A stretch of DNA of 7,324 nucleotides from SMAG-U1939 sp035763125 (GTDB lineage Bacteria > Chloroflexota > Ktedonobacteria > Ktedonobacterales > JADMIN01): the NCBI GenBank assembly GCA_035763125.1, contig DASUBU010000082.1:1-7324 (forward strand), written 5' to 3'. Both the position numbers and the translations under genes were made by a program. Position 1 is the stretch's first letter. Each line of letters opens with the position of its first letter. Of this stretch, positions 1 to 5,803 are shown one piece after another. The notes beneath the pieces are model-generated. The model was given only the letters and a program-made list of their open reading frames with translations, made no database searches and was not told the DNA's origin.

Positions 1-1896
1 TATCGCGAGCACGTACGCGAGGTGACGCTGGGGCTGCTGGGTCTGGGCTTCGGGCCGGGCCAGTTCGGCGTGATCATGGCGCGCAATCGGCCCGAGCACC
101 TGATCGCCGATCTGGCCATCACCCACGCCGGCGGCGCGGGCGTCAGCATCTACAACACGCTCGCCCCCGAACAGATCGCCTACATCGTCGGCCACTGCGG
201 CGCGAGCGTCGCCTTCGTCGAGGATCACGCCTTCCTGGCGAAGTTCCTCGCCATCCGCGACCAATTGCCCAATCTGCGTCATGTCGTGCTGATGGAGGGC
301 GAGCCGCCAGCGGAGAACGCGGCCGACGGCTGGGTCATGACCTGGGACGCGCTGGTGGCGCGCGGACAGCAGATGGATCCGCAAGCGTTCGAAGCCGCAT
401 GGCGGCGCGTGCAGCCAAGCGATCTGCTGGCGCTCATCTACACCTCCGGCACCACCGGAGCGCCCAAGGGCGTCACCTACACCCACAACAACGTGCTGTG
501 GACGGTGGAATCCTCGAATCGCATCTTCCCTATTGAGATGAGCGGGCGTGTGGTCTCGTATCTGCCGCTGGCACACGTCGCCGAGCGTTTCACCTCGCAC
601 TGGAGCGGCATCTATCACGCCGCAACGACGTATTTGGTGCCCGAGCCAACCCAATTGCTGCCCGCGCTGCTGGAGGCGCGGCCGGGCTTCTTCGTTGGCG
701 TGCCGCGTGTCTGGGAAAAGCTGCAGACCGGCATCCAGCTCGGCATCGCCGCGGACGACAACGAGCAGCGCAAGGCGCTGGTGCAGGCGGCTATCGCGGT
801 GGGCCGCGAGCTGGCCGAGATGCAGCAGCGCGGCGAGACGCCCCCGCCGGAGCTCGTGGGGCGCTACCAGGCGGCCGCGCCAGTGCTGGAGGCGGTCCGC
901 GCCAAGATCGGCCTGGATCAGTGTCAATTCGCCGTCACCAGCACGGCGCCGATGCCGCACAGCGTGCTGCTCTTCTTCGCCGCGATCGGCCTGCCGATCA
1001 GTGAGGTCTGGGGCATGAGCGAGCTGACCGGCCCGGCGACCGGCAATCCGCTCGAGCGCCTCAAGCTCGGCACGGTTGGCGTGGCGTATCCGGGTGTCGA
1101 GATCAGGCTGGACGAAGACGGCGAGCTGCTGGTGCGCGGCGACAGCGTGATGCCCGGCTACTACCGCGATCCGCAGCGCACGGCGGAGGTGCTCGACGCC
1201 GACGGCTGGCTGCGCACCGGCGACGTCGCGACGGTGGACGACGACGGCTATTTCCGCATCGTGGACCGCAAGAAGGAGCTGCTGATTACCTCCGGCGGCA
1301 AGAACATCTCGCCGGCCAACATCGAGGCGTTGCTCAAGCACTCGCCGCTGATCGGCCAGGCCATCGCCGTCGGGGATGGGCGCAAGTTCATCAGTGCGCT
1401 GCTGGTGTTGGATGGCGAGGTGGCGCCGGTATGGGCGCGGGCGCACGGCATCACCGCCGAGACGATGGCGGAGCTGGCGCAGCTTCCCGCGATGATCGAG
1501 GCGGTGCGCCAGGGGGTCGCCGAGGCCAACACGCACCTCTCGCGCGCCGAGCAGGTCAAGCGCTTCACGCTGCTGCCGACTGAGTGGACAGCGGAATCGG
1601 AAGAGCTGACGCCAACCCTGAAGCTGCGGCGGCGCATTGTCACCCAGAAATACGCGCGCGAGATCACCGCTATGTACGCCGAGCCGCCGGGCGGGATCGA
1701 GGTCGAGCCGCAGATGCCACCGCCAGGCGAGATCGAGGTGCCCACGCCAGCCACACCGAGCAAGGTCGAGGTGCCCACGCCGGTCGCCCCGGTCGCTGCC
1801 AAGCCAGCTGATATAGCGCGGGAGGCGCGAGATGAGCGACGCGAATCGGCGCTCGCCCGTACTGTACGCTCTCTGTGGTCTGCCCTTCGCGGGTAA
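1..1896 (+). CDS. Long-chain acyl-CoA synthetase (AMP-forming), 5' end outside the window
   Basis: This is an adenylate-forming enzyme of the FadD15/FAA1-type long-chain fatty acid-CoA ligase family. It activates a fatty acid with ATP to an acyl-adenylate and transfers it to CoA, at the cytosolic membrane face. The frame is open from base 1, and a family-like segment (YREHVRE) precedes the first possible start, a GTG at 22, so the real start is upstream. Numbering from that GTG: P-loop TSGTTGAPKG at about 141-150, LPLAHVAER at 181-189 and VPRVWEKL at 227-234 (both typical of long-chain enzymes), WGMSE at about 330, the ribose-binding Asp of TGD at 401, the hinge segment DRKKELLITSGGK from 415, and the catalytic Lys of LTPTLK at 534. 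All key residues are present. After about residue 552 the protein leaves the family fold and ends in a Pro-rich repeat tail of about 70 residues. Its last 65 bases overlap the broken kinase gene. Chain-length preference cannot be read from the sequence. Confidence 0.93.
   Translation, partial: YREHVREVTLGLLGLGFGPGQFGVIMARNRPEHLIADLAITHAGGAGVSIYNTLAPEQIAYIVGHCGASVAFVEDHAFLAKFLAIRDQLPNLRHVVLMEGEPPAENAADGWVMTWDALVARGQQMDPQAFEAAWRRVQPSDLLALIYTSGTTGAPKGVTYTHNNVLWTVESSNRIFPIEMSGRVVSYLPLAHVAERFTSHWSGIYHAATTYLVPEPTQLLPALLEARPGFFVGVPRVWEKLQTGIQLGIAADDNEQRKALVQAAIAVGRELAEMQQRGETPPPELVGRYQAAAPVLEAVRAKIGLDQCQFAVTSTAPMPHSVLLFFAAIGLPISEVWGMSELTGPATGNPLERLKLGTVGVAYPGVEIRLDEDGELLVRGDSVMPGYYRDPQRTAEVLDADGWLRTGDVATVDDDGYFRIVDRKKELLITSGGKNISPANIEALLKHSPLIGQAIAVGDGRKFISALLVLDGEVAPVWARAHGITAETMAELAQLPAMIEAVRQGVAEANTHLSRAEQVKRFTLLPTEWTAESEELTPTLKLRRRIVTQKYAREITAMYAEPPGGIEVEPQMPPPGEIEVPTPATPSKVEVPTPVAPVAAKPADIAREARDERRESALARTVRSLWSALRG
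1690..1800 (+). repeat. Degenerate in-frame repeat encoding a Pro/Glu/Val-rich tail
   Basis: Within the acyl-CoA synthetase gene, about three units of 33-36 bases encode IEVEPQMPPPGE, IEVPTPATPSK and VEVPTPVAPV. The DNA word TCGAGGTGCCCACGCC is exactly repeated at 1733-1748 and 1766-1781, 33 bases (11 codons) apart. The unit starting at 1696 is a more diverged copy. The encoded segment is probably disordered and lies after the catalytic C-terminal domain. In-frame duplication is the simplest origin. Confidence 0.75.
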
Positions 1897-2117
1897 GAGC
1901 ACACTCGCTCGTGCGTGTCGAGCTGGACGCTATCAACACCGAGCGCGAGCTGGGCGCCGGGCGCGAGTGGCATCTGCGCCCGGCAGAGGAGTTGTAGGCA
2001 CAAATGGAGCGCAGCGCGGTCGAGGATGTGCTCGTACAGGCCGGCGGCGGGACGGTGGCGGCGGTGGCGCGCGAAGTGCTGAAACGACTAGGATGGCCGC
2101 TGCCGCCGGCGGGCTGA
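1832..2117 (+). pseudogene. Broken P-loop (AAA_33-type) kinase/ATPase remnant
   Basis: An ATG at 1832, with a GGGAGGCG ribosome site just before it, opens a frame starting MSDANRRSPVLYALCGLPF and continuing AGKSTLAR. The Walker A motif GLPFAGKS lies at 1877-1900. This N-terminus is characteristic of small AAA_33 (zeta-toxin-like) predicted kinases. In intact relatives about ten residues follow, then a segment like VELDAINTERGLG. Here RVELDAINTERELGAG appears in a different frame from 1914, so a small non-triplet deletion probably removed the link. That frame meets a TAG at 1995-1997, reads on as AQMERSAVEDVL and onward to KRLGWPLPPAG, and ends at TGA 2115-2117. The total of about 95 codons is well below the usual 150-180, so further internal sequence is missing. 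The first frame, if translated, turns Arg/Gly-rich after the motif, as expected of an out-of-frame product. The 5' end overlaps the ligase gene by 65 bases. The assignment of the segment after the TAG is uncertain. Confidence 0.72.
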
Positions 2118-2154
2118 GGGCGTCCGGCGCCTAACGAGAAGGAGAAGGTCCCCA

Positions 2155-2643
2155 ATGCGCTACATGATTCGCGAGCAGTTCTTCCGGCTGGGCGAGGATT
2201 CGACCATCACCGACGAGGCTGGGCAGCCGGTCTACGAGGTGGACGGCAAGGTCCTCACACTGCACCACACGCTCCTCATCCGCGATACAGCGGGCCGCGA
2301 GGTGGCAAAAGTGCAGAAGCAGTTGATCGCGCTGCGGCCGACCTACGAGATAACGATTGGAGGCCAGGAGCAGGCCGAGGTGCGCAAGAAGCTGTTCTCG
2401 CCGTTCGTAGACCGCTTCACGATTGACATCCCCGGCCCGGACGACTTCGAGATGAAGGGCAGCCTGCTCGACCACGACTTCACCATCTCGCGTGACGGGC
2501 AGGTCGTCGCCACCGTCTCGAAGCGCTGGATCAGCTTGACCGACACCTACGGCGTGGAGATCGCTCAGGGTCAGAACGACCTGTTGATTCTCGCCAGTGT
2601 GCTGGCGCTCGATCTGGCGGAAGACGAGGAGCGGCGGGACTGA
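2155..2643 (+). CDS. LURP-one-related (DUF567/YxjI-like) protein
   Basis: A 162-residue soluble protein, full length for the bacterial LURP-one-related (PF04525, YxjI) family. That family has a Tubby-like beta-barrel with a central helix and is distantly related to phospholipid scramblases. No enzymatic activity is established for the bacterial members. Family hallmarks are visible: MRYMIREQFFRLGEDSTI at the start, YEVDGKVLTL at about 27-36, the strand pair around LRPTYEI at 60-66, FTISRDGQVVATVSKRWIS at 109-127, DTYGVEI at 130-136, and the hydrophobic core helix ending LASVLALDLAEDEERRD. There is no signal peptide or membrane segment. The ATG at 2155 follows AAGGAGAAGG at 2139-2148. It lies 37 bases after the kinase remnant and may share the transcript coming from the acyl-CoA synthetase. 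A role in membrane or lipid homeostasis would suit that neighbour but is only inference. Confidence 0.88.
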   Translation: MRYMIREQFFRLGEDSTITDEAGQPVYEVDGKVLTLHHTLLIRDTAGREVAKVQKQLIALRPTYEITIGGQEQAEVRKKLFSPFVDRFTIDIPGPDDFEMKGSLLDHDFTISRDGQVVATVSKRWISLTDTYGVEIAQGQNDLLILASVLALDLAEDEERRD

Positions 2644-2658
2644 ACGGCGGCGCTCGCG

Positions 2659-2667
2659 TGCTACACT
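2659..2667 (+). promoter_or_regulatory. Possible extended -10 promoter for the TIGR00300 gene
   Basis: TGCTACACT fits an extended -10 element (TGn followed by TACACT, four of six matches to TATAAT). A weak -35 candidate CTGAAC lies 16 bases upstream at 2640-2645. Transcription would begin near 2674, giving a leader of about 40 bases to the ATG at 2713. The 69-base gap after the LURP-one gene leaves room for a separate promoter, but readthrough from upstream is equally possible. Confidence 0.33.
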
Positions 2668-2712
2668 GTATTCACGTTGTGTCAGCCGTAAGGGCGTGTG
2701 GGAGAGGGCAGC

Positions 2713-3927
2713 ATGGCGAGCGCCGAGATCGAGCTGAGGGGACATATCATTGATTCGCTGATCCTGCCGCGCGTGTGGGGAGCAATCGAGGATGCCGGCG
2801 CGCGGTTCCACGTGCGCGAGATGCGCGTGGGGCAGAGCGAGACCGAGCCGAGCTATGCGCGCATGGAAGTGGTCGCCGACACGGATGCGCGCTTGCAGGA
2901 GCTGCTCGGCGAGTTGCTGCGGCTGGGCGCCGTGCTGGTGGCCGAGCGCGACGTGCGGACCGCTGCCGTCACACAGCCTGGCGTGCTGCCCGACGACTTC
3001 TACTCGACGACCAATCTGCCCACCCAGGTGCTGCTCAGCGGCCAGTGGGTTCATGTCGAGAACATCGAAATGGACGTGGCAATAGCGCTGGACCGCAATG
3101 AGCGGCGCGCCTGGACGCTCCCTATGCACGAGGCGCGGGTGGGCGACAAGGTGGTGGTCGGCTTCGAGGGGGTGCGCGTAGTGCCGCTCGAACGCGCCCG
3201 CCAGCGCCGCGAAGCCTTCGGCTTCATGCAGAGCCCCGTCTCATCTGAGCGTGCGAAATCGTTGGGTATCACCGAGGTGGCGGAGGCGATTCGCGAGGCA
3301 CGGGCGCACGGCGGGCGAGTGCTCTTTGTGCTGGGGCCGGCGGTGGTGCATACCGCTGCGCGCGACGCGGTGGCCGACCTGATTCGCCGTGGCTACATCC
3401 AGGTGATCTTCGGCGGCAACGCGATCGTCACACACGATGTCGAGGCGGCGATGTTCGGCACGTCGCTTGGCGTGAGCCTCCAAACGGGCGAGCCGGTCGA
3501 GCACGGCCACCGCAACCACCTGCGCGCGATCAACGCCGTGCGCGCCGCGGGCACGCTGGAGGAGGCGCGGCGACGGGGCTTGCTGGACGACGGCATCATC
3601 GCGGCGGCGCTGGAACACGGCGTCGAATTGGTGCTGGCCGGCTCGATTCGCGATGATGGTCCGATGCCTGGCGTGATTACTGATACCATCGAGGCGCAGG
3701 GAGCAATGCGGCGGGCGCTGCGCGGCGTGGAGGTAGCCGTCATGGCAGCTTCGATGTTGCACGCCATCGCCACCGGCAATCTGCTGCCCGCGGCGGTCAA
3801 GACGGTGGTGGTAGACATCAATCCGGCCGTCGTCACGAAGGTGGCCGACCGCGGCACTGCCCAGGCCGTCGGCCTCGTCACCGATGTGGAGTTGTTCCTG
3901 CACGCCCTGGCGGATGCATTGCGATAG
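2713..3927 (+). CDS. TIGR00300 / LOR-SDH region protein, probable archaeal-type ornithine cyclodeaminase-like enzyme
   Basis: A 404-residue cytosolic protein covering the full length of the TIGR00300 family. The N-terminal LOR/SDH conserved region (PF04455) spans about residues 6-80: HIIDSLILPR at 11-20, SYARMEV at 47-53, and LLRLGAVLV at 68-76. The C-terminal nucleotide-binding half contains VLFVLGPAVVHTA at 203-215, GGNAIVTHDVEAAMFGTSLG at 234-253, GHRNHLRAIN at 265-274, LAGSIRDDGPMPGVITDT at 308-325, and VVDINPAVVTKVADRGT at 366-382. Characterised relatives include an NAD-dependent ornithine cyclodeaminase of methanogens (ornithine to proline plus ammonia) and the C-terminal part of cyanobacterial AgrE/ArgZ. 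The N-terminal guanidine-modifying domain of the cyanobacterial proteins is absent here, so arginine dihydrolase activity is not expected. The ATG at 2713 is preferred to the in-frame GTG at 2698 because GGAGAGGG at 2701-2708 sits between them. The LOR in this family name (lysine-oxoglutarate reductase) is unrelated to the LURP-one gene next door. Substrate is inferred from family only. Confidence 0.87.
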   Translation: MASAEIELRGHIIDSLILPRVWGAIEDAGARFHVREMRVGQSETEPSYARMEVVADTDARLQELLGELLRLGAVLVAERDVRTAAVTQPGVLPDDFYSTTNLPTQVLLSGQWVHVENIEMDVAIALDRNERRAWTLPMHEARVGDKVVVGFEGVRVVPLERARQRREAFGFMQSPVSSERAKSLGITEVAEAIREARAHGGRVLFVLGPAVVHTAARDAVADLIRRGYIQVIFGGNAIVTHDVEAAMFGTSLGVSLQTGEPVEHGHRNHLRAINAVRAAGTLEEARRRGLLDDGIIAAALEHGVELVLAGSIRDDGPMPGVITDTIEAQGAMRRALRGVEVAVMAASMLHAIATGNLLPAAVKTVVVDINPAVVTKVADRGTAQAVGLVTDVELFLHALADALR

Positions 3928-3999
3928 CTAGCGCGCGTATTCGACTCCGATAGCGGCGGTCCTCATAGGGGTAGTAATCCTCCCGATCAAGTCGCTATC
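3921..3999 (+). repeat. GATAGC direct and inverted repeats, possible operator or 3' hairpin
   Basis: GATAGC occurs at 3923-3928 and as GATAGCG at 3949-3955, and in inverted form as CGCTATC at 3993-3999. The last two can pair as a stem of about nine bases with one G-T pair (3949-3957 with 3991-3999), enclosing a 33-base loop. In addition, 3921-3934 forms an imperfect palindrome, GCG-n-TAGCTA-n-CGC, across the stop codon of the TIGR00300 gene. No T-run follows, so this is not a standard intrinsic terminator. The repeats end 15 bases before a promoter -35 box and could be a regulator site. Low-complexity chance is possible. Confidence 0.35.
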
Positions 4000-4014
4000 T
4001 CCATGCAGGCGGTG

Positions 4015-4043
4015 TTGACAAGTTCGTCAGCATTCACAATAGT
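4015..4043 (+). promoter_or_regulatory. Sigma-70-type promoter for the DUF1326-DUF2182 genes
   Basis: A perfect TTGACA -35 box (4015-4020) is separated by exactly 17 bases from AATAGT at 4038-4043 (four of six matches to TATAAT). Initiation is expected near 4050, giving a leader of about 58 bases before the DUF1326 start codon. The leader includes a short CTGGC/GCCAG stem (4066-4070 with 4081-4085). This is the best promoter match seen in the window and the surrounding DNA is locally less GC-rich. Confidence 0.6.
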
Positions 4044-4095
4044 GTTGGCGTGACTTATGCTGCATCTGGCACGCACAAGCGCCAGGGATTCCACC

Positions 4096-4103
4096 AGGAG
4101 GTG
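4096..4103 (+). promoter_or_regulatory. Strong ribosome binding site of the DUF1326 gene
   Basis: AGGAGGTG is an eight-base match to the anti-Shine-Dalgarno complement and lies four bases before the ATG at 4108. It fixes that start and suggests high translation. Confidence 0.75.
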
Positions 4104-4107
4104 AAGC

Positions 4108-4743
4108 ATGGCAGCCCCCGCACAGACGACCAACTGGCAGCTCGCGGGAGAGTACTTCGAGAACTGCAACTGCGATGTCGTATGTCCTTGTCTCTTTTCG
4201 CCGAATGCGCCCTTTACGTCGAAGCCGACACAGGGGCCGTGTGAGGTCGCCTTTGGCTTCCACATCAACCAGGGAAACTACGGCGGCACCACGCTCGACG
4301 GCCTCAACGCCGCGATGATCGCTCGCACGCCAGGAGTCATGGCCGATGGCAACTGGTCGGTGGCGCTCTACCTCGACGAACGAGCGGGCGAGCAGCAACG
4401 CCAGGCTTTGCAGGCCATCTTTACTGGGGCCGCTGGCGGGCCGGTGGCCGTGCTTGCTCCCTTCATCTCGACGGTATTGGGCGTCAAAGCTGTGCCGATC
4501 ACGTTCCAATCGCAAGGCAAGCACCGCTCCGTCGAGATTCCCAGCGTGATGGAACTGGCCGTGCACGCCGCTCCCAGCCTCAATCCCAACGAAGCGATCT
4601 GGGCCACAAATGCGCACCCCTTCGCGCCCAGCGTGGCGATCGCAGTCGGCGACGAGCGCAGCACATTCGCAGACTACGGCATGCGCTGGGATAACTCCGG
4701 CAAGAATGGGCACTACGCCCCCATCAACTGGTCCAACGCCTAG
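4108..4743 (+). CDS. DUF1326 Cys-cluster protein, putative metal binding
   Basis: A 211-residue protein of the DUF1326 family (PF07040), full length, with no signal peptide and no membrane helix. Near the N-terminus is the family signature WQLAGEYFENCNCDVVCPC: Cys at 20, 22, 26 and 28 (CxCxxxCxC), with a further Cys at 45 and His at 52. This is a plausible soft-metal site. The central region (about 56-130) reads GNYGGTTLDGLNAAMIARTP, then LYLDERAGEQQRQALQAIFT, then GAAGGPVAVLAPFISTVLGV, again as in the family. The C-terminus ends WDNSGKNGHYAPINWSN. Function is not established for the family. DUF1326 genes commonly neighbour DUF2182 membrane proteins, as here, which suggests the two work together. 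The gene is first behind its own promoter at 4015-4043, and its start follows an excellent ribosome site. Family assignment is secure; metal binding is inferred from the Cys cluster. Confidence 0.88.
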   Translation: MAAPAQTTNWQLAGEYFENCNCDVVCPCLFSPNAPFTSKPTQGPCEVAFGFHINQGNYGGTTLDGLNAAMIARTPGVMADGNWSVALYLDERAGEQQRQALQAIFTGAAGGPVAVLAPFISTVLGVKAVPITFQSQGKHRSVEIPSVMELAVHAAPSLNPNEAIWATNAHPFAPSVAIAVGDERSTFADYGMRWDNSGKNGHYAPINWSNA

Positions 4744-4845
4744 CGCGGGACGCTGTGGGTGGCGTGCTGCGTGTGGGGGGATGTTGCCTTTGATGCTGAT
4801 GTCTTAGGGAGCATCGTCCAGCCCGGTTTGGAGGAGAGACACTCC

Positions 4846-5628
4846 ATGGCTGTCGCCGACTCCGCTCCCTTCCTACGAGAGAGAAGATTGATCCTGGCGC
4901 TGCTTCTGCTGCTGGCCGCGGCTGCGTGGGGGCTGCTCATCTGGCAGGCGTCCGCCATGAACGGCCAGGCGATGGGCATGAACACGGGCCTGACGATGGG
5001 CATGAGCGGCGTCCTCTTCATCGCCATCTGGATCGCGATGATGGTCGCGATGATGTTCCCGACGGCGTCGCCGATGATCCTCATGTTTGCGCGGGTCTCG
5101 GCGAGCAAGCGGCAACGTGCACAGGCGTTCGTGCCAACCTGGGTCTTCGTCAGCGCGTATCTGCTCATCTGGACCCTGTTTGGCGTCGCGGCCTACCCGC
5201 TGGCGCTGTTGGCCGAGCGCCTGGCTGGGCAGTCCATGTGGCTCATGGAGAACGGTCCCCGGCTCGGTGGGGCGTTGCTGGTGGCGGCCGGGATCTACCA
5301 GCTGTCGCCGCTCAAGCGCGTGTGCCTCTCGAAGTGCCGCACGCCGTTCCAGTTCATCATGACCTCCTGGCACGACGGCTATGGCGGCGCTTTCCGCATG
5401 GGGATCGAGCATGGCGCGTACTGCCTGGGGTGCTGCTGGCTCCTCTTCGTGATTCTCTTTCCGCTCGGCATCATGAACATCGCGATAATGGCAGTGCTCA
5501 CAGCGCTGATCTTTGCCGAGAAGGCGCTTCCGATTGGGCGGCAGCTGAGCCTGCTTGCCGGCGTCGCGTTGGTCGCGTATGGCGCTGTGGTCGTCTTCGT
5601 CCCGGCCGCGCTCCCACTGGCGATGTAG
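4846..5628 (+). CDS. DUF2182 predicted metal-binding integral membrane protein
   Basis: A 260-residue inner-membrane protein of the DUF2182 family (PF09948, COG5486). Hydrophobic segments are at about 14-34, 55-80, 97-122, 139-153, 194-222 and 232-255. A Met-rich stretch, MNGQAMGMNTGLTMGMSG (38-55), joins the first two, and the family motif AMMVAMMFPTASPMILMF (64-81) follows. Further signature elements are LKRVCLSKCRTP (156-167, Cys 160 and 164), GIEHGAYCLGCCW (186-198, Cys 193, 196, 197, His 189), and the EK of AEKALPIG. The Met and Cys array fits transport or handling of a soft metal such as copper(I), but substrate and activity are unproven. The ATG at 4846 is chosen because GGAGGAG lies at 4830-4836. 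The frame stays open to a GTG at 4759 but that extension lacks family character. It lies 102 bases after DUF1326 with no clear promoter between, so co-transcription is likely. Confidence 0.9.
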   Translation: MAVADSAPFLRERRLILALLLLLAAAAWGLLIWQASAMNGQAMGMNTGLTMGMSGVLFIAIWIAMMVAMMFPTASPMILMFARVSASKRQRAQAFVPTWVFVSAYLLIWTLFGVAAYPLALLAERLAGQSMWLMENGPRLGGALLVAAGIYQLSPLKRVCLSKCRTPFQFIMTSWHDGYGGAFRMGIEHGAYCLGCCWLLFVILFPLGIMNIAIMAVLTALIFAEKALPIGRQLSLLAGVALVAYGAVVVFVPAALPLAM

Positions 5629-5630
5629 TG

Positions 5631-5650
5631 CGCCGCGAGCACGAGCGGCG
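5631..5650 (+). terminator. GC hairpin just after the DUF2182 stop, weak terminator candidate
   Basis: CGCCGC at 5631-5636 and GCGGCG at 5645-5650 form a perfect six-base stem with an eight-base loop, two bases after the stop codon. There is no T-run on either side, so it is not a canonical intrinsic terminator. It could stabilise the transcript end or act with Rho. A second small stem (GCGCG 5703-5707 with CGCGC 5714-5718) lies further on. The rest of the 175-base convergent gap (5629-5803) holds nothing I recognise. Confidence 0.3.
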
Positions 5651-5803
5651 ACTGTGCGAAACGACGCTGCTCTTGCCGGAGCCGACACGATTGGACGCGA
5701 ATGCGCGTATCAGCGCGCGCTGGGAACGACGCCGGCATTGCGCCGCTGGATGACGATGGGAGAACGGTTGGAGTAGCAAGAATGGCAGTGGCGCGGGGCA
5801 GCC

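Noticed and set aside
1690..1800. Repeat array resembling CRISPR or a variable-number tandem repeat
   Set aside because: Only two exact 16-base copies plus one diverged copy, in frame within a coding region and with no spacers of regular length.
1248..2003. Minus-strand frame of 251 codons
   Set aside because: It is antisense to the acyl-CoA synthetase C-terminal half and to the kinase remnant; Ser/Arg-rich composition and no motif.
1832..2134. An intact 100-residue P-loop protein
   Set aside because: The frame is open, but after the Walker A motif the translation becomes Arg/Gly/Ala-rich while the expected homologous segment continues in another frame, so it is better read as a pseudogene than as a small functional protein.
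2131..3129. Long open frame of 332 codons on the minus strand
   Set aside because: It lies opposite the LURP-one and TIGR00300 genes, both of which show clear family motifs. Its product is rich in His, Arg and Gln with no recognisable fold, as expected for an antisense shadow in high-GC DNA.
3241..3903. Minus-strand frames opposite the TIGR00300 C-terminal half
   Set aside because: His/Arg/Gln-rich shadow products overlapping a well-conserved domain on the plus strand.
4744..4845. N-terminal extension of DUF2182 to the GTG at 4759, or a separate promoter in this gap
   Set aside because: The 29 extra residues lack family character, whereas GGAGGAG fits the ATG at 4846; no convincing -35/-10 pair was found.
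4873..5753. Two overlapping long frames, 4873-5688 on minus and 4926-5753 on plus
   Set aside because: Both are shadows of the DUF2182 gene; their products are His/Arg/Asp-rich and lack hydrophobic or catalytic patterns.
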